A stretch of 64,000 bases of DNA from Darksidea phi (taxonomy: Eukaryota; Ascomycota; Dothideomycetes; Pleosporales; Lentitheciaceae): assembly GCA_030770425.1 (NCBI GenBank), contig JASJFT010000115.1, forward strand, positions 62,001 to 126,000, read 5' to 3'. Shown here piece after piece: positions 19,461 to 30,599 of the stretch; the first letter of the stretch is position 1, and each line of letters opens with the position of its first letter. The notes under the pieces are model-generated. The model was not told where the DNA came from. It was given only the letters and a program-made list of their open reading frames with translations, and did no database searches. Made by a program: the position numbers and the translations under genes.

Positions 19461-20972
19461 TTAAAAAATCTCTCCACCATACCCACCATATCCATCGTCC
19501 ATCGCCTCAGGCCCATTTGAATCCTTCTGAGCAATACCCAAACGCCGTAATATCCCATTCATCACCGCGTTATCGTTAACCTTGATTTCCACTGACGCCG
19601 CATGACCCTTAACCTCCTCCATATACCCGTAGCCATAGCCATACTCGTACTCGCTCTCAAAATCAGACTCATCTTCATACTCATCCTCCTGTTCAAACCC
19701 GATGTCATCCGCATCCGTATGCATAGTCACCCCAAACCTCCTCCTAACGTCCCTCTCCCTAATCCTACAATCCCTCCTCTTTACCCTCCCTCCCCGTCCT
19801 TGGTCGTCTTCGTCCAGCGCATTCTCCGGTATCGGTTCCTTTTCCACGCCACGCAGGATCTTCCTCTTCATCCCTTGCTTGAAAAAGTAGAGATCCCCAC
19901 CGATGTCGAACCCCATCTTCACCTTGCTCACCCACGCTTCATCTAATTGAGATGAAGAGATGTAGCTAGACAGCGAGGCGATGGAGGCAAAGCTATCGTT
20001 GGGGTGGATGTAGAATGTGTTGTAGGTAGGGTCGTCTTCGATGTCTTCGTAGTGTGGAAGGGAGTTGAATTCAGCATCTGACAGAAAAGCAGGATGTTGC
20101 TTCTTGACCGGAATTGAGATCGGTCGTGAGGGTGCTCCGAAAGCCGGTGCGAAGTCGACGCGCGGTAGGAGTAGGGACTGGGTAGGGTCTGGTATGGGCG
20201 CGAAGAAGTCTAGAGAATAGAGAGGATCCATAGTCGGGATGATATTTGTCTTTCCTGGCTGATGGGTACGGTCGGCCGACATCTCTTCGGCGCCTAGCTT
20301 CGGACAGGCGTTCACAGGCGAATCGCACCTGTCTTCACTATCCAGAGACATTCCATCAAAATTGAGGCTGCGAGGTATCTCCGATGCGATGTTTACAGTC
20401 GCGCCGATTCCGCGAGTGCTCTTAGGCACAACAACATCGTCAGGACCCCGCTCCTCTTCGAAGATATCGGACTCGCCCCTCGTACAGTATTTCGCAGGAT
20501 CTGAATCTATCGCGGCGCCGATCGAGGCCTGCGGGCTGTAGAAGTCTGCTTCCTTGATAGTTTCGCCGGTACCCAAGAAGAAGTTGGAGTCACTCGCAAT
20601 GAGACTCAGTTCCTCTAGTGGCAGCTTCATAGCAAAACCTAGAGCCGCGGGATCTTCTTCGTAGCGCTGGTTTGCATCAATCGATGAGGTAGTTGCGGAA
20701 GTGCGGGTTGAGATCGTGGGAACAGATGAAGAGTTGGGTGGAGAGCCTGATAGTGTGGTGTAGGCATCGGCATCGCTGAGTTGAGCAGGAGTGAAGGCAA
20801 TTGGTATTACCGACTTCGTGCCGAGCCGAGAATTAGGGATCGGTAGAGTGTGAGGTAGTAGCGGCGATGAGGATTGCGACGGCACAGCTTGAACTGCAAC
20901 TCTTGTCGATTTAGACGTCTTTTCGCTCTTGCTCTTGAAGATGGAGCGAATGGATTGGCGAAACCCCTTCAT
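19461..20972 (-). CDS. Hypothetical, largely disordered acidic protein
   Basis: 503 residues from ATG 20972 (MKGFRQSIRSIFKSKSEK); the longer frame upstream begins with TTG. The N-terminus is basic, the middle is Ser/Pro/Asp-rich and low in hydrophobics, and a short folded-looking block (SQLDEAWVSKVKMGFDIGGD) is near 350. Near the C-terminus are acidic and aromatic runs (DEYEDESDFESEYEYGYGYGY) before the end. No domain is recognised. Possibly a scaffold or regulatory protein; function unknown. Confidence 0.65.
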   Translation of the reverse strand: MKGFRQSIRSIFKSKSEKTSKSTRVAVQAVPSQSSSPLLPHTLPIPNSRLGTKSVIPIAFTPAQLSDADAYTTLSGSPPNSSSVPTISTRTSATTSSIDANQRYEEDPAALGFAMKLPLEELSLIASDSNFFLGTGETIKEADFYSPQASIGAAIDSDPAKYCTRGESDIFEEERGPDDVVVPKSTRGIGATVNIASEIPRSLNFDGMSLDSEDRCDSPVNACPKLGAEEMSADRTHQPGKTNIIPTMDPLYSLDFFAPIPDPTQSLLLPRVDFAPAFGAPSRPISIPVKKQHPAFLSDAEFNSLPHYEDIEDDPTYNTFYIHPNDSFASIASLSSYISSSQLDEAWVSKVKMGFDIGGDLYFFKQGMKRKILRGVEKEPIPENALDEDDQGRGGRVKRRDCRIRERDVRRRFGVTMHTDADDIGFEQEDEYEDESDFESEYEYGYGYGYMEEVKGHAASVEIKVNDNAVMNGILRRLGIAQKDSNGPEAMDDGYGGYGGEIF

Positions 20973-22460
20973 TTTGTGTATGTAGAATCGCGGAGAACCT
21001 TTTGTCGGGGTGGTCAAGTGTTATGACGGTAAGGTTATTACCTTGTGCTTTTGGTTTCTGCGTAGTGTGCAGTCGAACAGCGAAGTTGTGAGGAAGAGAA
21101 ATTGCAACTGCTTTGTGGGAATATGTACAAATATGGTTCCTTGGCAGCCCGGATATGTGGCTCATACCTTGTTTTTGTTTATTTCACTGGCTAGAGAGTA
21201 TCGTCGCCTTGTAGTGGAGGTATGGGCGACGAGTGAAAACAGGTTGGAACAAGGCAGTGAGAATACTTGTGAAATTGCCTGAGGGGTAAGGAACTGCAGG
21301 CAAAACGCTTTCAAGATACCTGGCAAACAGTGAAAATGGTAAAGAATCAACGCTATCGTGATTTGTGTTTGCTGTTGCTATATCTGTATTTTTCACTAAT
21401 ATCACGTCGCGTGAGTACCGCGTCTTCAAACATCAACAAGATATCTATTTGGGTCACTTGAAACTAGGCATCCTCGAAACTGCATGGATACTAAATTAAT
21501 GGCGCGTTATTAGCTGTGCTCAGAACCTTCGCGTGTAAACGGAGGAAGTTTGGCTGGACAGCGTGTGGGGAACTTGACGTGTGGGCAAGATCCGAAGGGC
21601 TGTCGCCATTGAACCACTCCGCTATGAAGAGATCAGTTGGTTACTCGAGGAAAACACGGGATGAATAATTGACTGGACAAGGGCGCGCGTTAACGGGTGA
21701 GGTTGAAACTCTGCGACACACTAGTTCCGAAATGGCTTAGCATCGCGTTCGTGGTTTCGGAGGATTCCCATCGCTTTTCAACACCTCATTCCTGTCTTTC
21801 ATTCTCTCGCTCTACAAATTGTTTGCCTCGAGAATGGTCCAATGCTTGGTATCGGCCGCCTAATCACACCTGCAAACGAACTGGAGCCATCAAAGAAAGC
21901 TGGCAATCACAGCGACGACTGCAATTTGTGTCCAAGGGCCTTTTTAGGTGTTGCAATTCAATGTAGGTAGGCATCGGCGCGATCCGTGGTTGGCTTTTCT
22001 CAACGCCAGATTTCAACATGCCTGATAACTCTATTTCATCCTCGAATGTGGTAAGGCTAGTGCATTGTTAGCACAGCAGGAGCAACCAAGAGGGCTGTGG
22101 TGACGCCACAGTTACACAAGCGTTACTCCTCTTCCTCTGCAACCACTAGACATGAAGCGATAATTCGAGTGACAAAGTGGAGCTCCAGTGGTAAAAGCGT
22201 TACCTACATCAAAGCTGTAGCCACACCAAAAGCTTGGTATGAGTGGGAAGGTCAGGCCCACAATTGATAACGATTAGTGGTGAACGGTACGCTACGGGTA
22301 TATATTCCGATGATCCCAGGGTAAAGCCCTATATGCAGGTCAACATTGTCAACATTGACTCCCACTCCGCTGTACGCCCGACTCCGCGATACGATCCAGG
22401 AGCTATCGATACAGCAAAAAGTTTGTAGATATCCTATCCCCTGTTCCAGCTCTTGCTAAG
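20973..22460. other. Intergenic, about 1.5 kb between divergent genes
   Basis: Contains only short unconvincing frames. A stretch at about 22170-22250 (gctccagtggtaaaagcg) vaguely resembles a tRNA D-arm but cannot be folded into a cloverleaf. No repeats stand out. Confidence 0.4.
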
Positions 22461-24782
22461 ATGTTATGTGCAGCAAAAGAACCCCTTCTCAGCAACCCAT
22501 ATTTGCCTCGCTCTTCGGACATGTTTGCTCTTAGCCGCAGTCCAACCCCTGAGCGAAATCGATCAAGGTATCTGGATGACGATGCGCTAAAGTCGCGTTC
22601 CAGCAGCCGGACACCCTCGCTGTCGAGCACTAGACGCGCAGTAAAGGAAGAGCCAGCTCTGACTTCCAGCCATAAAGACCTGCAGAAGATTTCGGAGCTG
22701 CAGTCTGCTCTCGAAAAGGAGAAGGAGAAGTTCTCCGACATTCAGCAACAGTATGGCACGCTGTATGCCGAGTTCGAAGGCTTAGAGAAGAAACACGCGG
22801 AGTTGGATCACGACAAACACGCCTTGCATCAACAGTATGCAGAGCTAGAATCTCTCAACGACGACTTGAACAGGCAGTATATGGCATTGGCGTGCGACCA
22901 CGACGCCCTAACGGGCAAGGAAGGACTTTCGAAGATGCTGTATGACGAGTTAGAGAAGAAGCACGGGGAAACACTCAGCGCTTTTCGGTCCCTCAGCGCC
23001 CATTGCGATGATCTCCGGAAGAATTTCAAAGAAGCACTCGCCGACCACGAGTCGCTCGAAGCCGATCATGAGGATCTGCAGCAGCGCTATAAATTTACAT
23101 CTACCAACTACGAAGAATTCCAGGACGAGCATGAGCAACTTCATCAGGAGCACAAGGAGCTCGTCGCCAAACACAATCGCCTACAGCATAAGCACACAAA
23201 ATTGAAAGACACGTTAGCCAGCACAGAGACCGACCATCATGACTTGCAGGATGCGCACAAAGGCTGCGATAAAGCGCTCCACGCTTATGAGGCGTTGAAG
23301 GCCGACCACGAGCAGTTGCAGCAGTGCCACGAGGAGACGTCGCGCAACTACGAAGAACTACACGATGATCACCATAAGATGCTCGCAGATTACGAGAAGC
23401 TGAAGGAGGGCCACAAGTGTTTGGAGGAGCGATCTGAGCAGGCGGTAACCGACTACGATGAGTTATGTATCTCTCACGCAGACTTGCAGGCCGATCATGA
23501 CAAAGTGCTTGCCGATTATGAGAACCTCAAGGCGGATTATCAACGCTTAGTAGAAAAGCCCGAGGAGAAGACACTCAAGTACGATGACTTGCAAGATGCT
23601 CTCTCAGACTTGTTCGAGTCTTTACACCGCGCGCAGCGAAGGATTGAGGCAATAAACGCCACGAATTCGGCGGAGGTTGAGCTCAACGATGAGATTCTCG
23701 AAAAAGACGACAAACTGGCGGACGTGGAATCAGTCAAGCGCTCGAATCATCTATACGGACAGCTAAACGAGAAATACAACACCGCTGTCGGGCAGATTGA
23801 GGAGCTGGAGTCTGAGAGAAACCTGGAAAGCACCAAACTTGCGCAGGGGCAGACTGAACGCAACGACTTCTATGAGCAACTCCAAAGCGCACTCGCCACC
23901 ATCTGCATCCTGGATTCTGGAAGCGCTGCAAAGGACCAGACTATTGAGCATGCCCGGGCTGAGGCAATCGCCATGCAGGAGGACAACCGAGAGGCACTCG
24001 CTACTATTGGCACACTCAAGCTTGAGGTTGCTACAGTCAAGACGAACATTGCAGGACTAGAGACCCAAATCAACCACAAGGACGTGTTGATTGAATTTCT
24101 CAAGGCTGGCGCTGCTGCCAATGTCAGGACTATCGAGACTTACGAGCGCATGATTGACTCGCTCCACACGGATCAAACCAAGTTGAGGATGTCGATTGCT
24201 GAAAAAGACAAAATGATTGCATCTCTCGAAGCTGACGGCGCCGGAAAAGTGTCCATGATCGAAGAACTCCAAGCTGATATAGCTACGAAGGAGAACAAGC
24301 TTCGTGGACTGGAAGCTGAAGTAGGTGCCTTGGAGAAGACGACTGTGGCACTAAAGGCCGAGAGCGCTAAGCAGAGTTCCATGATCAGCAAACTCAAGGC
24401 TGACAGCGATGCCAAAGATGACACAATTGAAAAACGCCAGAACAAGATTGTCGCCAACGAAAACGCAATTAAGCAACTACAGGACGGTATCCGTAATAAA
24501 GACCAGTGGATCAAATACCTGCATGCCGAACGTATTCGGAGTCATAAACACGTGAAGGTGCTGGCCGCTGATATTGTCGCTAAGAGAGAGGCGATCGAGA
24601 GCTTGACTACTAGTAACATCGAGGAGAAGGCGAACATGGACCAGCTTCGGGTGGACAATGCTACAAAGGATGAGGCGATCGAAGCCTTGAAGGGGAAGCT
24701 CAGCGCTGAAGAGGACAAGGAGTGGCACATTTTGGCGCAAGACGACTCTATTCCGAAAGAGGTAACGCCAGTGGTGGAGTAG
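22461..24782 (+). CDS. Long coiled-coil protein
   Basis: Up to 773 residues from ATG 22461; a second possible start is at 22521 (MFALSRSPTPERNRS). After a short Ser/Arg-rich head (1-65), nearly the whole protein is alpha-helical heptad sequence rich in E, K, Q, L, D and H. Between about 100 and 370 it is built from degenerate repeats of the pattern DYExLKADHxxLxxxH (for example ADYEKLKEGHK, ADYENLKADYQ, EALKADHEQLQ). From 480 to 740 a second repeat type recurs (MIEELQADIATKE, MISKLKADSDAKD, AIESLTTSN). No motor, SMC hinge or other globular domain is seen. A structural or tethering role (cytoskeleton, Golgi, septal or nuclear envelope) is possible but unproven. Confidence 0.82.
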   Translation: MLCAAKEPLLSNPYLPRSSDMFALSRSPTPERNRSRYLDDDALKSRSSSRTPSLSSTRRAVKEEPALTSSHKDLQKISELQSALEKEKEKFSDIQQQYGTLYAEFEGLEKKHAELDHDKHALHQQYAELESLNDDLNRQYMALACDHDALTGKEGLSKMLYDELEKKHGETLSAFRSLSAHCDDLRKNFKEALADHESLEADHEDLQQRYKFTSTNYEEFQDEHEQLHQEHKELVAKHNRLQHKHTKLKDTLASTETDHHDLQDAHKGCDKALHAYEALKADHEQLQQCHEETSRNYEELHDDHHKMLADYEKLKEGHKCLEERSEQAVTDYDELCISHADLQADHDKVLADYENLKADYQRLVEKPEEKTLKYDDLQDALSDLFESLHRAQRRIEAINATNSAEVELNDEILEKDDKLADVESVKRSNHLYGQLNEKYNTAVGQIEELESERNLESTKLAQGQTERNDFYEQLQSALATICILDSGSAAKDQTIEHARAEAIAMQEDNREALATIGTLKLEVATVKTNIAGLETQINHKDVLIEFLKAGAAANVRTIETYERMIDSLHTDQTKLRMSIAEKDKMIASLEADGAGKVSMIEELQADIATKENKLRGLEAEVGALEKTTVALKAESAKQSSMISKLKADSDAKDDTIEKRQNKIVANENAIKQLQDGIRNKDQWIKYLHAERIRSHKHVKVLAADIVAKREAIESLTTSNIEEKANMDQLRVDNATKDEAIEALKGKLSAEEDKEWHILAQDDSIPKEVTPVVE

Positions 24783-25076
24783 GGAAGATGAGTGAGGGTT
24801 AGTGGCTAAGGGGAAAGCAGCAGTCGGTATTGGGGTATGAGTGAGTCACGATGCCTTTGGCATGTCATTCAATTTTTACATGTACTGCATATAATTACCT
24901 GTAGCTATTCTGTTTGCAGAATAGACAGCTTCATGCAGATATTCTGTATTCCAGGTCATCCGAGAGAAGAGCGCATTAACATTACATACAACATGCTTTT
25001 TCGACCCTACCACCCTTGTAACCATGCAAACCGATTCCTTGCCTTTCGTCAACGTCTAAAACTACACATCAACGTC

Positions 25077-27421
25077 TTACAAAGCGGGCGCACTCGGATC
25101 CTGCATGCACTGATCCACCCTCATCAACTGCTTGCCCGTCTTCTTCGCAATCTGAATGAACTCCCTCAGATAGCTCACAGTGCTAGGATAAAGATAATGC
25201 AGCACGACAAGGTTACCACCCTTATCAACATCACGCTGGAACGCCTTAAGCTGCTGCTCGGGCGTGTCCGTCTCCGCCCATAACCAGTCCTCGACATCAA
25301 CGGACCACATGGTGATGGTCGGCTTCGCTCCGAGCGTCTGCGCGAGGCGGGCCCGCATACGTGCGCCTTCGTTTCCGAAGGGTGGGCGGAAGTAGTTGGT
25401 GTGCAGGCCGTTGAGCTGCTGCTGTACGGTTTTGATGTCTTCGTTGTACTCCCAGTCGATGGAGGCGTAGTCGGGAAGGCCCTCCATCTTGGGATGCGTT
25501 TGAGAGTGGAGAGCGACTTGGTGGCCTTGGGACATCATTTCGCGGTAGACGTTTGTCAGGTTGGTGGAGGGATCAAGGAGGGGGGCACCGACGGTGAAGA
25601 AGGTCACTTTGATACCCTCTTCCTTGACGATCTTCATGACTTCCTGCGCGTACTCTGGAGAGCCATCGTCGATGGCGAAGGCGAAGCTGTTGGGGCGCTT
25701 GCAGGCAAAGACGAGGTCGCCGGTTTCGAGCTTGTTAGGAATAGTGGTTCCAGCGGGGACGGAGGGTACAATTTCAATGACCGAGAGGGTAACGGGGTCC
25801 TGAGAGAAGAAACCCTTGAGTGCGATACCGATAGTGCGGGTCAGGTCGACTTTGAAGTGGTTCATCGGGATATAGATGTGTCCGTTCTTTGCATAACGGC
25901 TTGCCTCGGCAGAGTCCCAGGTCTCGGGGTATGGAGCGATGGTCTCGTCGCACTTGCTATTGTGCTGTTGGACAGCGACGGTAAAGGAGGTGGTGCCGCT
26001 GTAGGCGATGTGCAGGTATGAACCCTTGTACTTGTTGAAGTCGGTGCAAGATCCTGAAACCTGGGTGTAGAACGAGTAGTCGGCATTGTTGGACTTGATG
26101 GTTAGCTTGCCGCCACTATAAGTCGTGGTCATGCCCTCATCAGCCCCATGCCAGAAACCGAGCGCGTTAGAGTTCGCATTAGCGAACTTGTCAACGACAA
26201 GGGCAGCAGCAGTGCCAGAGGGAGCGGGAACGGTCGAAGAGGGACCGGCCGGGACGGCGGAGGTGGTCACGACATACTCGGACGCAGTGTTGCCGCAGTA
26301 GAATGCTAGAGGACCGAAGGAAACAGACTGGGTGAGCTGCGAGAACAGGATGGTGGTGAGCTTGCTCGTGTCAAGGCCTGAGAACTTCGAAAAGGGGATG
26401 GAGTAGAGCTTCTCCGTGCCATCGAACGTCCAACCAAGCTGCGAAGTAGTCTGCGTGAATGCCTTGGCCGCTCCAGGGTCACAAGTGGCCGAGGAGTCGA
26501 GCTCAACCGAGAACGTAGTACCAGCAGGAGCCTTGATACGGAGAGACAGACCACCGTACTTGTTCTGCGCATTCGTGCAAGTGACCTGCGTATAGAAGTA
26601 CGAGCTGGTGCTCTTCGGGTTGAGGGTGACACGGTTCTTGGCCGGAGTTCCCACAACGATCGAGCTCATGGTCGCGTCATCGGAGGTAGGCTTTCCCATA
26701 GCATTGTAGAACAGAAAGGTCAGACGAGACTGAGAGATCCAGTCATCAACGAGCAGGGGCGCACAAGTTCCAGTCGGGACAGCCGAGCTGACAAGGGTGG
26801 TGAGGGTGCTGGAAACGGTTGGCCTTGTGGTAGAAGAAGTCGGACCGCCAGTGGCAGCGCCGCTGCAGCCGAATTGAAGGTTGCTCAGCTGCCATGTGGC
26901 GGTAGTGGACGAGAACCCGGAGAAGACAACAGCAACGACAGCATTGGCGTTAGCACCAGAGAACTGGCTCAGCGGGATAGTGACAGTCTGGGTGTTTCCA
27001 GTCAAGCCGGTCACTTGGGTAAAGTACGAGGTGTAGCCGGAACCGGAGCACGAGGCCTGGGTCTGGAGCTCCAACGTGGCAGCACCGCCTGCTGGACCCT
27101 TGATGGTAAACTGAAGAGAGTTGTAGCCGTTGGAGGAAGCAGCCTGGCAAGGAAAGGTCTCGTAGAAGTAAGCGTCTGCCTTCGGCTTGAAGGACAACAC
27201 CCCGCTGGCGGCCGAGATGGAAGTCATGGATCCATCGTCTATTTCATTATTAGCAGAATCCCTTCTCCATGGCCCTTTAACGTACCACTGGTCCAAGAGC
27301 CCAGGCTATTGGTATTACTGGACCACTTGGAAAAGTCATCGATCTTGAGAGCGGCGCTGCATGCTGCAGAAGCGCTGCTAGCAAGAGCGGCCACAAGGCC
27401 TATTAAAGTAAAATTACGCAT
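25077..27421 (-). CDS. Secreted polysaccharide deacetylase (NodB) with three N-terminal beta-sandwich repeats
   Basis: Exons 27286-27421 and 25077-27238 over a 47-bp intron give 765 residues. Residues 1-20 are a signal peptide (core LIGLVAALASSASAA). Three related modules of about 145-160 residues follow (about 25-165, 185-335 and 365-530). Each begins DDF/DDW/DKF, has a YFYxTxxC or SFYTQV strand and a cysteine pair, and is separated by Ser/Thr/Pro linkers. The NodB domain starts near 564: DD at 569-570, HSQTH with metal histidines 623 and 627, RPPFG at 663-667, SVDVEDW near 691 and LVVLHYL near 723. All catalytic motifs are present, so removal of acetyl groups from chitin or a related wall polymer is likely. 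The repeats resemble carbohydrate-binding beta-sandwiches (inference). Confidence 0.9.
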
Positions 27422-28984
27422 AACGAAATAAGTGTGCAGCGAGCGACTAGATGAAAAGCGAATGTACAGAAGTCACAAAGACCTCAAGAGAGTGGAGCTT
27501 TGCGCCCAGGAACTTGAAAATAGGGCGAAGGACGAAAGACTCGTGAAGAATCAATAGTAGCAGCGACATGCGAGCGCTATTATATTGCGCCCCCCGATGG
27601 GCCCGCGCGACGCATGAACCATGCGAAGATTGAGTCGCGGGAGTGCTATTTCGGGCTGGCGTGGAGGATCAATCCCCGGCGGCTCGTTTAGGCTGGTGGC
27701 GCCAACTCGCACAAAACGGAGAAAAGACCGTCCTTACCCCTGATCGGGATGTCGTCCTTGGCAATGAAATGCAAGGCGAGAACGAAACCCAACTGCGATT
27801 GGCAGATGCGACAGCCGTAGCCTGTTTGGGAATACTGGATGGATGCGGTGTTGAGAACCACGGCAGATGACCTCTTCCGAGCAAAAGGCCAAGCAGACTC
27901 ACACCCTCTCATCGCTCCCGACCTTGCACGCTTGCGAAAAACAGACATGCGCCGTTGGAGTGCTGGCTGCAACCCAATATACGACGAGGTCACGCCAGCC
28001 CACTTGACTATGCAAGGTAAGCTCCCTGCGCGCTTGGCCGAGCTCTCGACATCCAAAAACGACGAGGTCGAGCGAGAAGGGGTCACGGTAGCGGACAGCA
28101 CACTATGTCGCAGTGTTGACAAGACGGTGGGTTGTTGAGGTGAAGCAGCTTCTGTCCGCTGGATCCGTCCCGCTGCCGATCTGAGAGTTAATTCAGACCT
28201 CCCAGGATACTTGATGACACACATGTACCATTCCTCGTTCATTCCCACCCTTGATGATTCGATGAGCGCAGCGTCGTCCGTACCATCTTTCGCGCAGAGT
28301 CGCCAATGTCTCCTGCCAAGTACCCGTCCTTTTTTAGCTTCAGCCCGCGGAGCAATGGTTTCAGCGCGTCGCTACTGGAAACAACCAAGCCATCATAAAC
28401 TCTAAATTCGGCCTTGCCAACGCAACGTCGTTGTCCAAAAATGTTTCCTGATTCTATTGGTTCTCTAATCACGTGCTTGTATCATCGAATTCTGCCCGCT
28501 ACGGAGGCTGCCGAGCTGGGCGTCTATTTACGCTCTACAAACCCCCCCTACAGTAGCCCAAGCCTGCTGTTGCACATCCTATACCTAACTTTATTTCCCA
28601 TACGCGCTATACCAGCAGCGCCACGATAGAAAAGTTATTAACGGGTACATCAATACGGGATTCTCAACATCATGGCACGCGCCACGCCCTCTTTCATAAG
28701 GCGCGCGCCGTCACCCTCGTAGACATGCCGTAACACCCCAAGTAACAACTACAATCAACACCCTTCTTACATTTTAAGGTATTCAGGATAAAATACTTTT
28801 TTATATTACCTTTCTAGGTTATTCCGCGAGTTTGACGGCGCGATGACTACTACTCATTCGATACGGAACTTACCTAGGGCATACGCGCGTTATCTGATCT
28901 TATATTACTGTAATATGAAATTCTCGTTATATTTATACGGAACTCGCAGCACATGTCATTGCTCATTGCTTGTCAATGTTCGAA
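27422..28984. other. Gene-poor region, about 1.56 kb
   Basis: The first 150 bp are the promoter of the deacetylase gene. Short frames on both strands between 27640 and 28480 are not convincing. From about 28740 the sequence becomes AT-rich with tac/tat-rich stretches, consistent with an eroded repeat next to the dispersed element at 28985. Confidence 0.4.
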
Positions 28985-29150
28985 ACATCACCTCGTCGGT
29001 ATCTCACAATCGACAGTACTGTGTACAGCTCTACAACTCTATTATCGTGTATAACGTGTGGGTATAGCGTACAAATTCCTACTGTGTTTCGCGCGGACCT
29101 TACAAAAAAGGCTCCCACTACGAAAATCCAAACCAATATGTATACGATAC
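28985..29150 (-). repeat. Dispersed short repeat, copy 2
   Basis: On the minus strand this reads like the element at 18010-18160: ttttgtaaggtcc, cacgataatagag and tgtagagct occur in the same order and spacing with scattered substitutions. It overlaps the 3' end of the coding frame at 29042. Confidence 0.75.
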
Positions 29151-29756
29151 AACCCATCGCGCTTCGGCTGTATCGGTATCTTGCTCGACGGTTCCGCCTT
29201 AACGGCATCGAATATACCGTTCTCGTCTGTGAATTCTTCTTTGCGACCAAAGTACAAAGGAAATGACACGTCCGACGCCACGAAATTGAGGTAGGCAATA
29301 ATAGTAGGAGCCTGTTCAGGACGGACTCTGAAGTCCCACCAAGCGTCTGCTTTTGGCGGGAGTACACCGTATCGTGGGCAATTTTCACCCTCCCTATCGC
29401 GATACCACGTCATCAAGATGGTACCGTCTTTGGCGGTGCGCGCATCCGCAATGCCAATGATGTTTGGCTCAATGAACATGGCCGTATCCTGCTGCTCAAG
29501 GATCCAATTTTGACAGTCTTCCACGGAAGCGCCAGCGAATGCAGTGTCGAAGTCCTCATTGTCGGCTAGCTTGCTTTTCAAGCCTGACTTATCGCTCGGG
29601 CATTCTTGTGATTCGACAAGCGAGAAGTGATTTTCCAGCAAGCTCAGAATTGTAGGGGTATACTACACTAACTCTACATGCTCTTTCCTGGCCACTGACG
29701 AATGAACATACAGACTTGGCTTCCTCGGCAATGCAGAACAACGGGGTGACTGTCAT
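29042..29756 (-). CDS. DUF6924-like protein, 3' end running into a repeat
   Basis: Exons 29712-29756 and 29042-29662, joined over a 49-bp intron (GTATGT donor, gtgtag acceptor), encode 221 residues starting MTVTPLFCIAEEAKS. The ATG is used because the longer exon otherwise begins at TTG. The body has blocks like those of DUF6924 proteins: a DFDTAF start, AMFIEPNIIGIADART in the middle, WWDFRVRPEQAPTIIAYLNF and an ENGIF end. The last 30 or so residues, after about GLDFRSGSL, are translated from the dispersed repeat, so the natural C-terminus was probably replaced or extended by the insertion. No catalytic function is known to me for the family. Confidence 0.6.
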
Positions 29757-30134
29757 GGAGATTTGAAGGAATTAGAAAGAACGGGTTTTCAGGAGAGATT
29801 GCAAGTGGGGTCGTCGCTGTGCGAATTTATATAGCGTACAAGATATAAGGAAGGCTCAAAGAGCATCCATTGACTGCGCCGTGTTAAGTGGTCACGATGG
29901 AGTAAGTAAGTGACGCCATGCTAATCTCTGGGGTCGATCTGTAAGATAGTGAGATAATACAAAAATACTTCTACAATGAAACGAAGGGTGACAGGGCTAC
30001 AGATCCGTCGACTCGGGACCCTTGACCGGTGGTGATAATCTAAACATGAACTAAAGATATAACCAGATTTTAGCGGCAGGGTCATAGAGGATTGTAGGTA
30101 CAAGTCCCTACATAAGCCGCTCTTTGAGCTCGAA
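29757..30134. other. Intergenic upstream of the DUF6924-like gene
   Basis: About 380 bp. Pyrimidine-rich on the minus strand near 29760-29800, with a TATA-like tatatag near 29830. No other feature is seen. Confidence 0.35.
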
Positions 30135-30599
30135 TCATCCATGGTGGACGCTGCGTTTGTTGATTTTGAGTGTTTCTGGAGACGTGTAAGAAGACATCTC
30201 AGTTCGAAATGGCAAGGAGCTGAATGACCTACCTGAACAAGACGCCAGTGTCTCATCACTGGGATCTTCAGCGTTTCCCATTAGGCTCCGGAAGCAGTCC
30301 TGCTGATCATCCCAGCCCTCTAAGTCCACGGTATGTGGGAATACGTTGCCGCTTGGAATGGCGATAATATCGGTAATAGAGGTCCTCCCTGTCCCAGAAC
30401 ATGCAGCTACCGTAGAATACTCGGTGGTGAAGAGTTCCGTGACGGTTCCGGAATTGATGTTTGTGACCATACGGTTCGAAATAGCTGAGACAAAGCAGCT
30501 GAGCGTTGTAAATGCCATTACACCTCTCAATTGCGAAACTAATATGTATATGATTAGCGCAACGCGTGGGCTTGTCCCACAGGAACCAAACAATTTCAT
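30135..30599 (-). CDS. Small possibly secreted hypothetical protein
   Basis: An open frame of 154 residues from ATG 30599. A hydrophobic segment at about 12-29 (RVALIIYILVSQLRGVMA) could be a signal peptide or anchor. The rest is Ser/Thr-rich with several cysteines. A GTAGGT donor-like site at about 30233 and a later CAG acceptor would shorten the C-terminus, so the exact end is unsure. No family is recognised and a spurious frame cannot be excluded. Confidence 0.35.
   Translation of the reverse strand: MKLFGSCGTSPRVALIIYILVSQLRGVMAFTTLSCFVSAISNRMVTNINSGTVTELFTTEYSTVAACSGTGRTSITDIIAIPSGNVFPHTVDLEGWDDQQDCFRSLMGNAEDPSDETLASCSGRSFSSLPFRTEMSSYTSPETLKINKRSVHHG

Noticed and set aside
22170..22250. 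tRNA-like stretch (gctccagtggtaaaagcg)
   Set aside because: Only a D-arm-like segment; no acceptor, anticodon or T arm can be paired around it.
27669..28480. Frames on both strands, up to 186 codons
   Set aside because: No splice structure, no domain-like wording, and the strands overlap; read as chance open frames.
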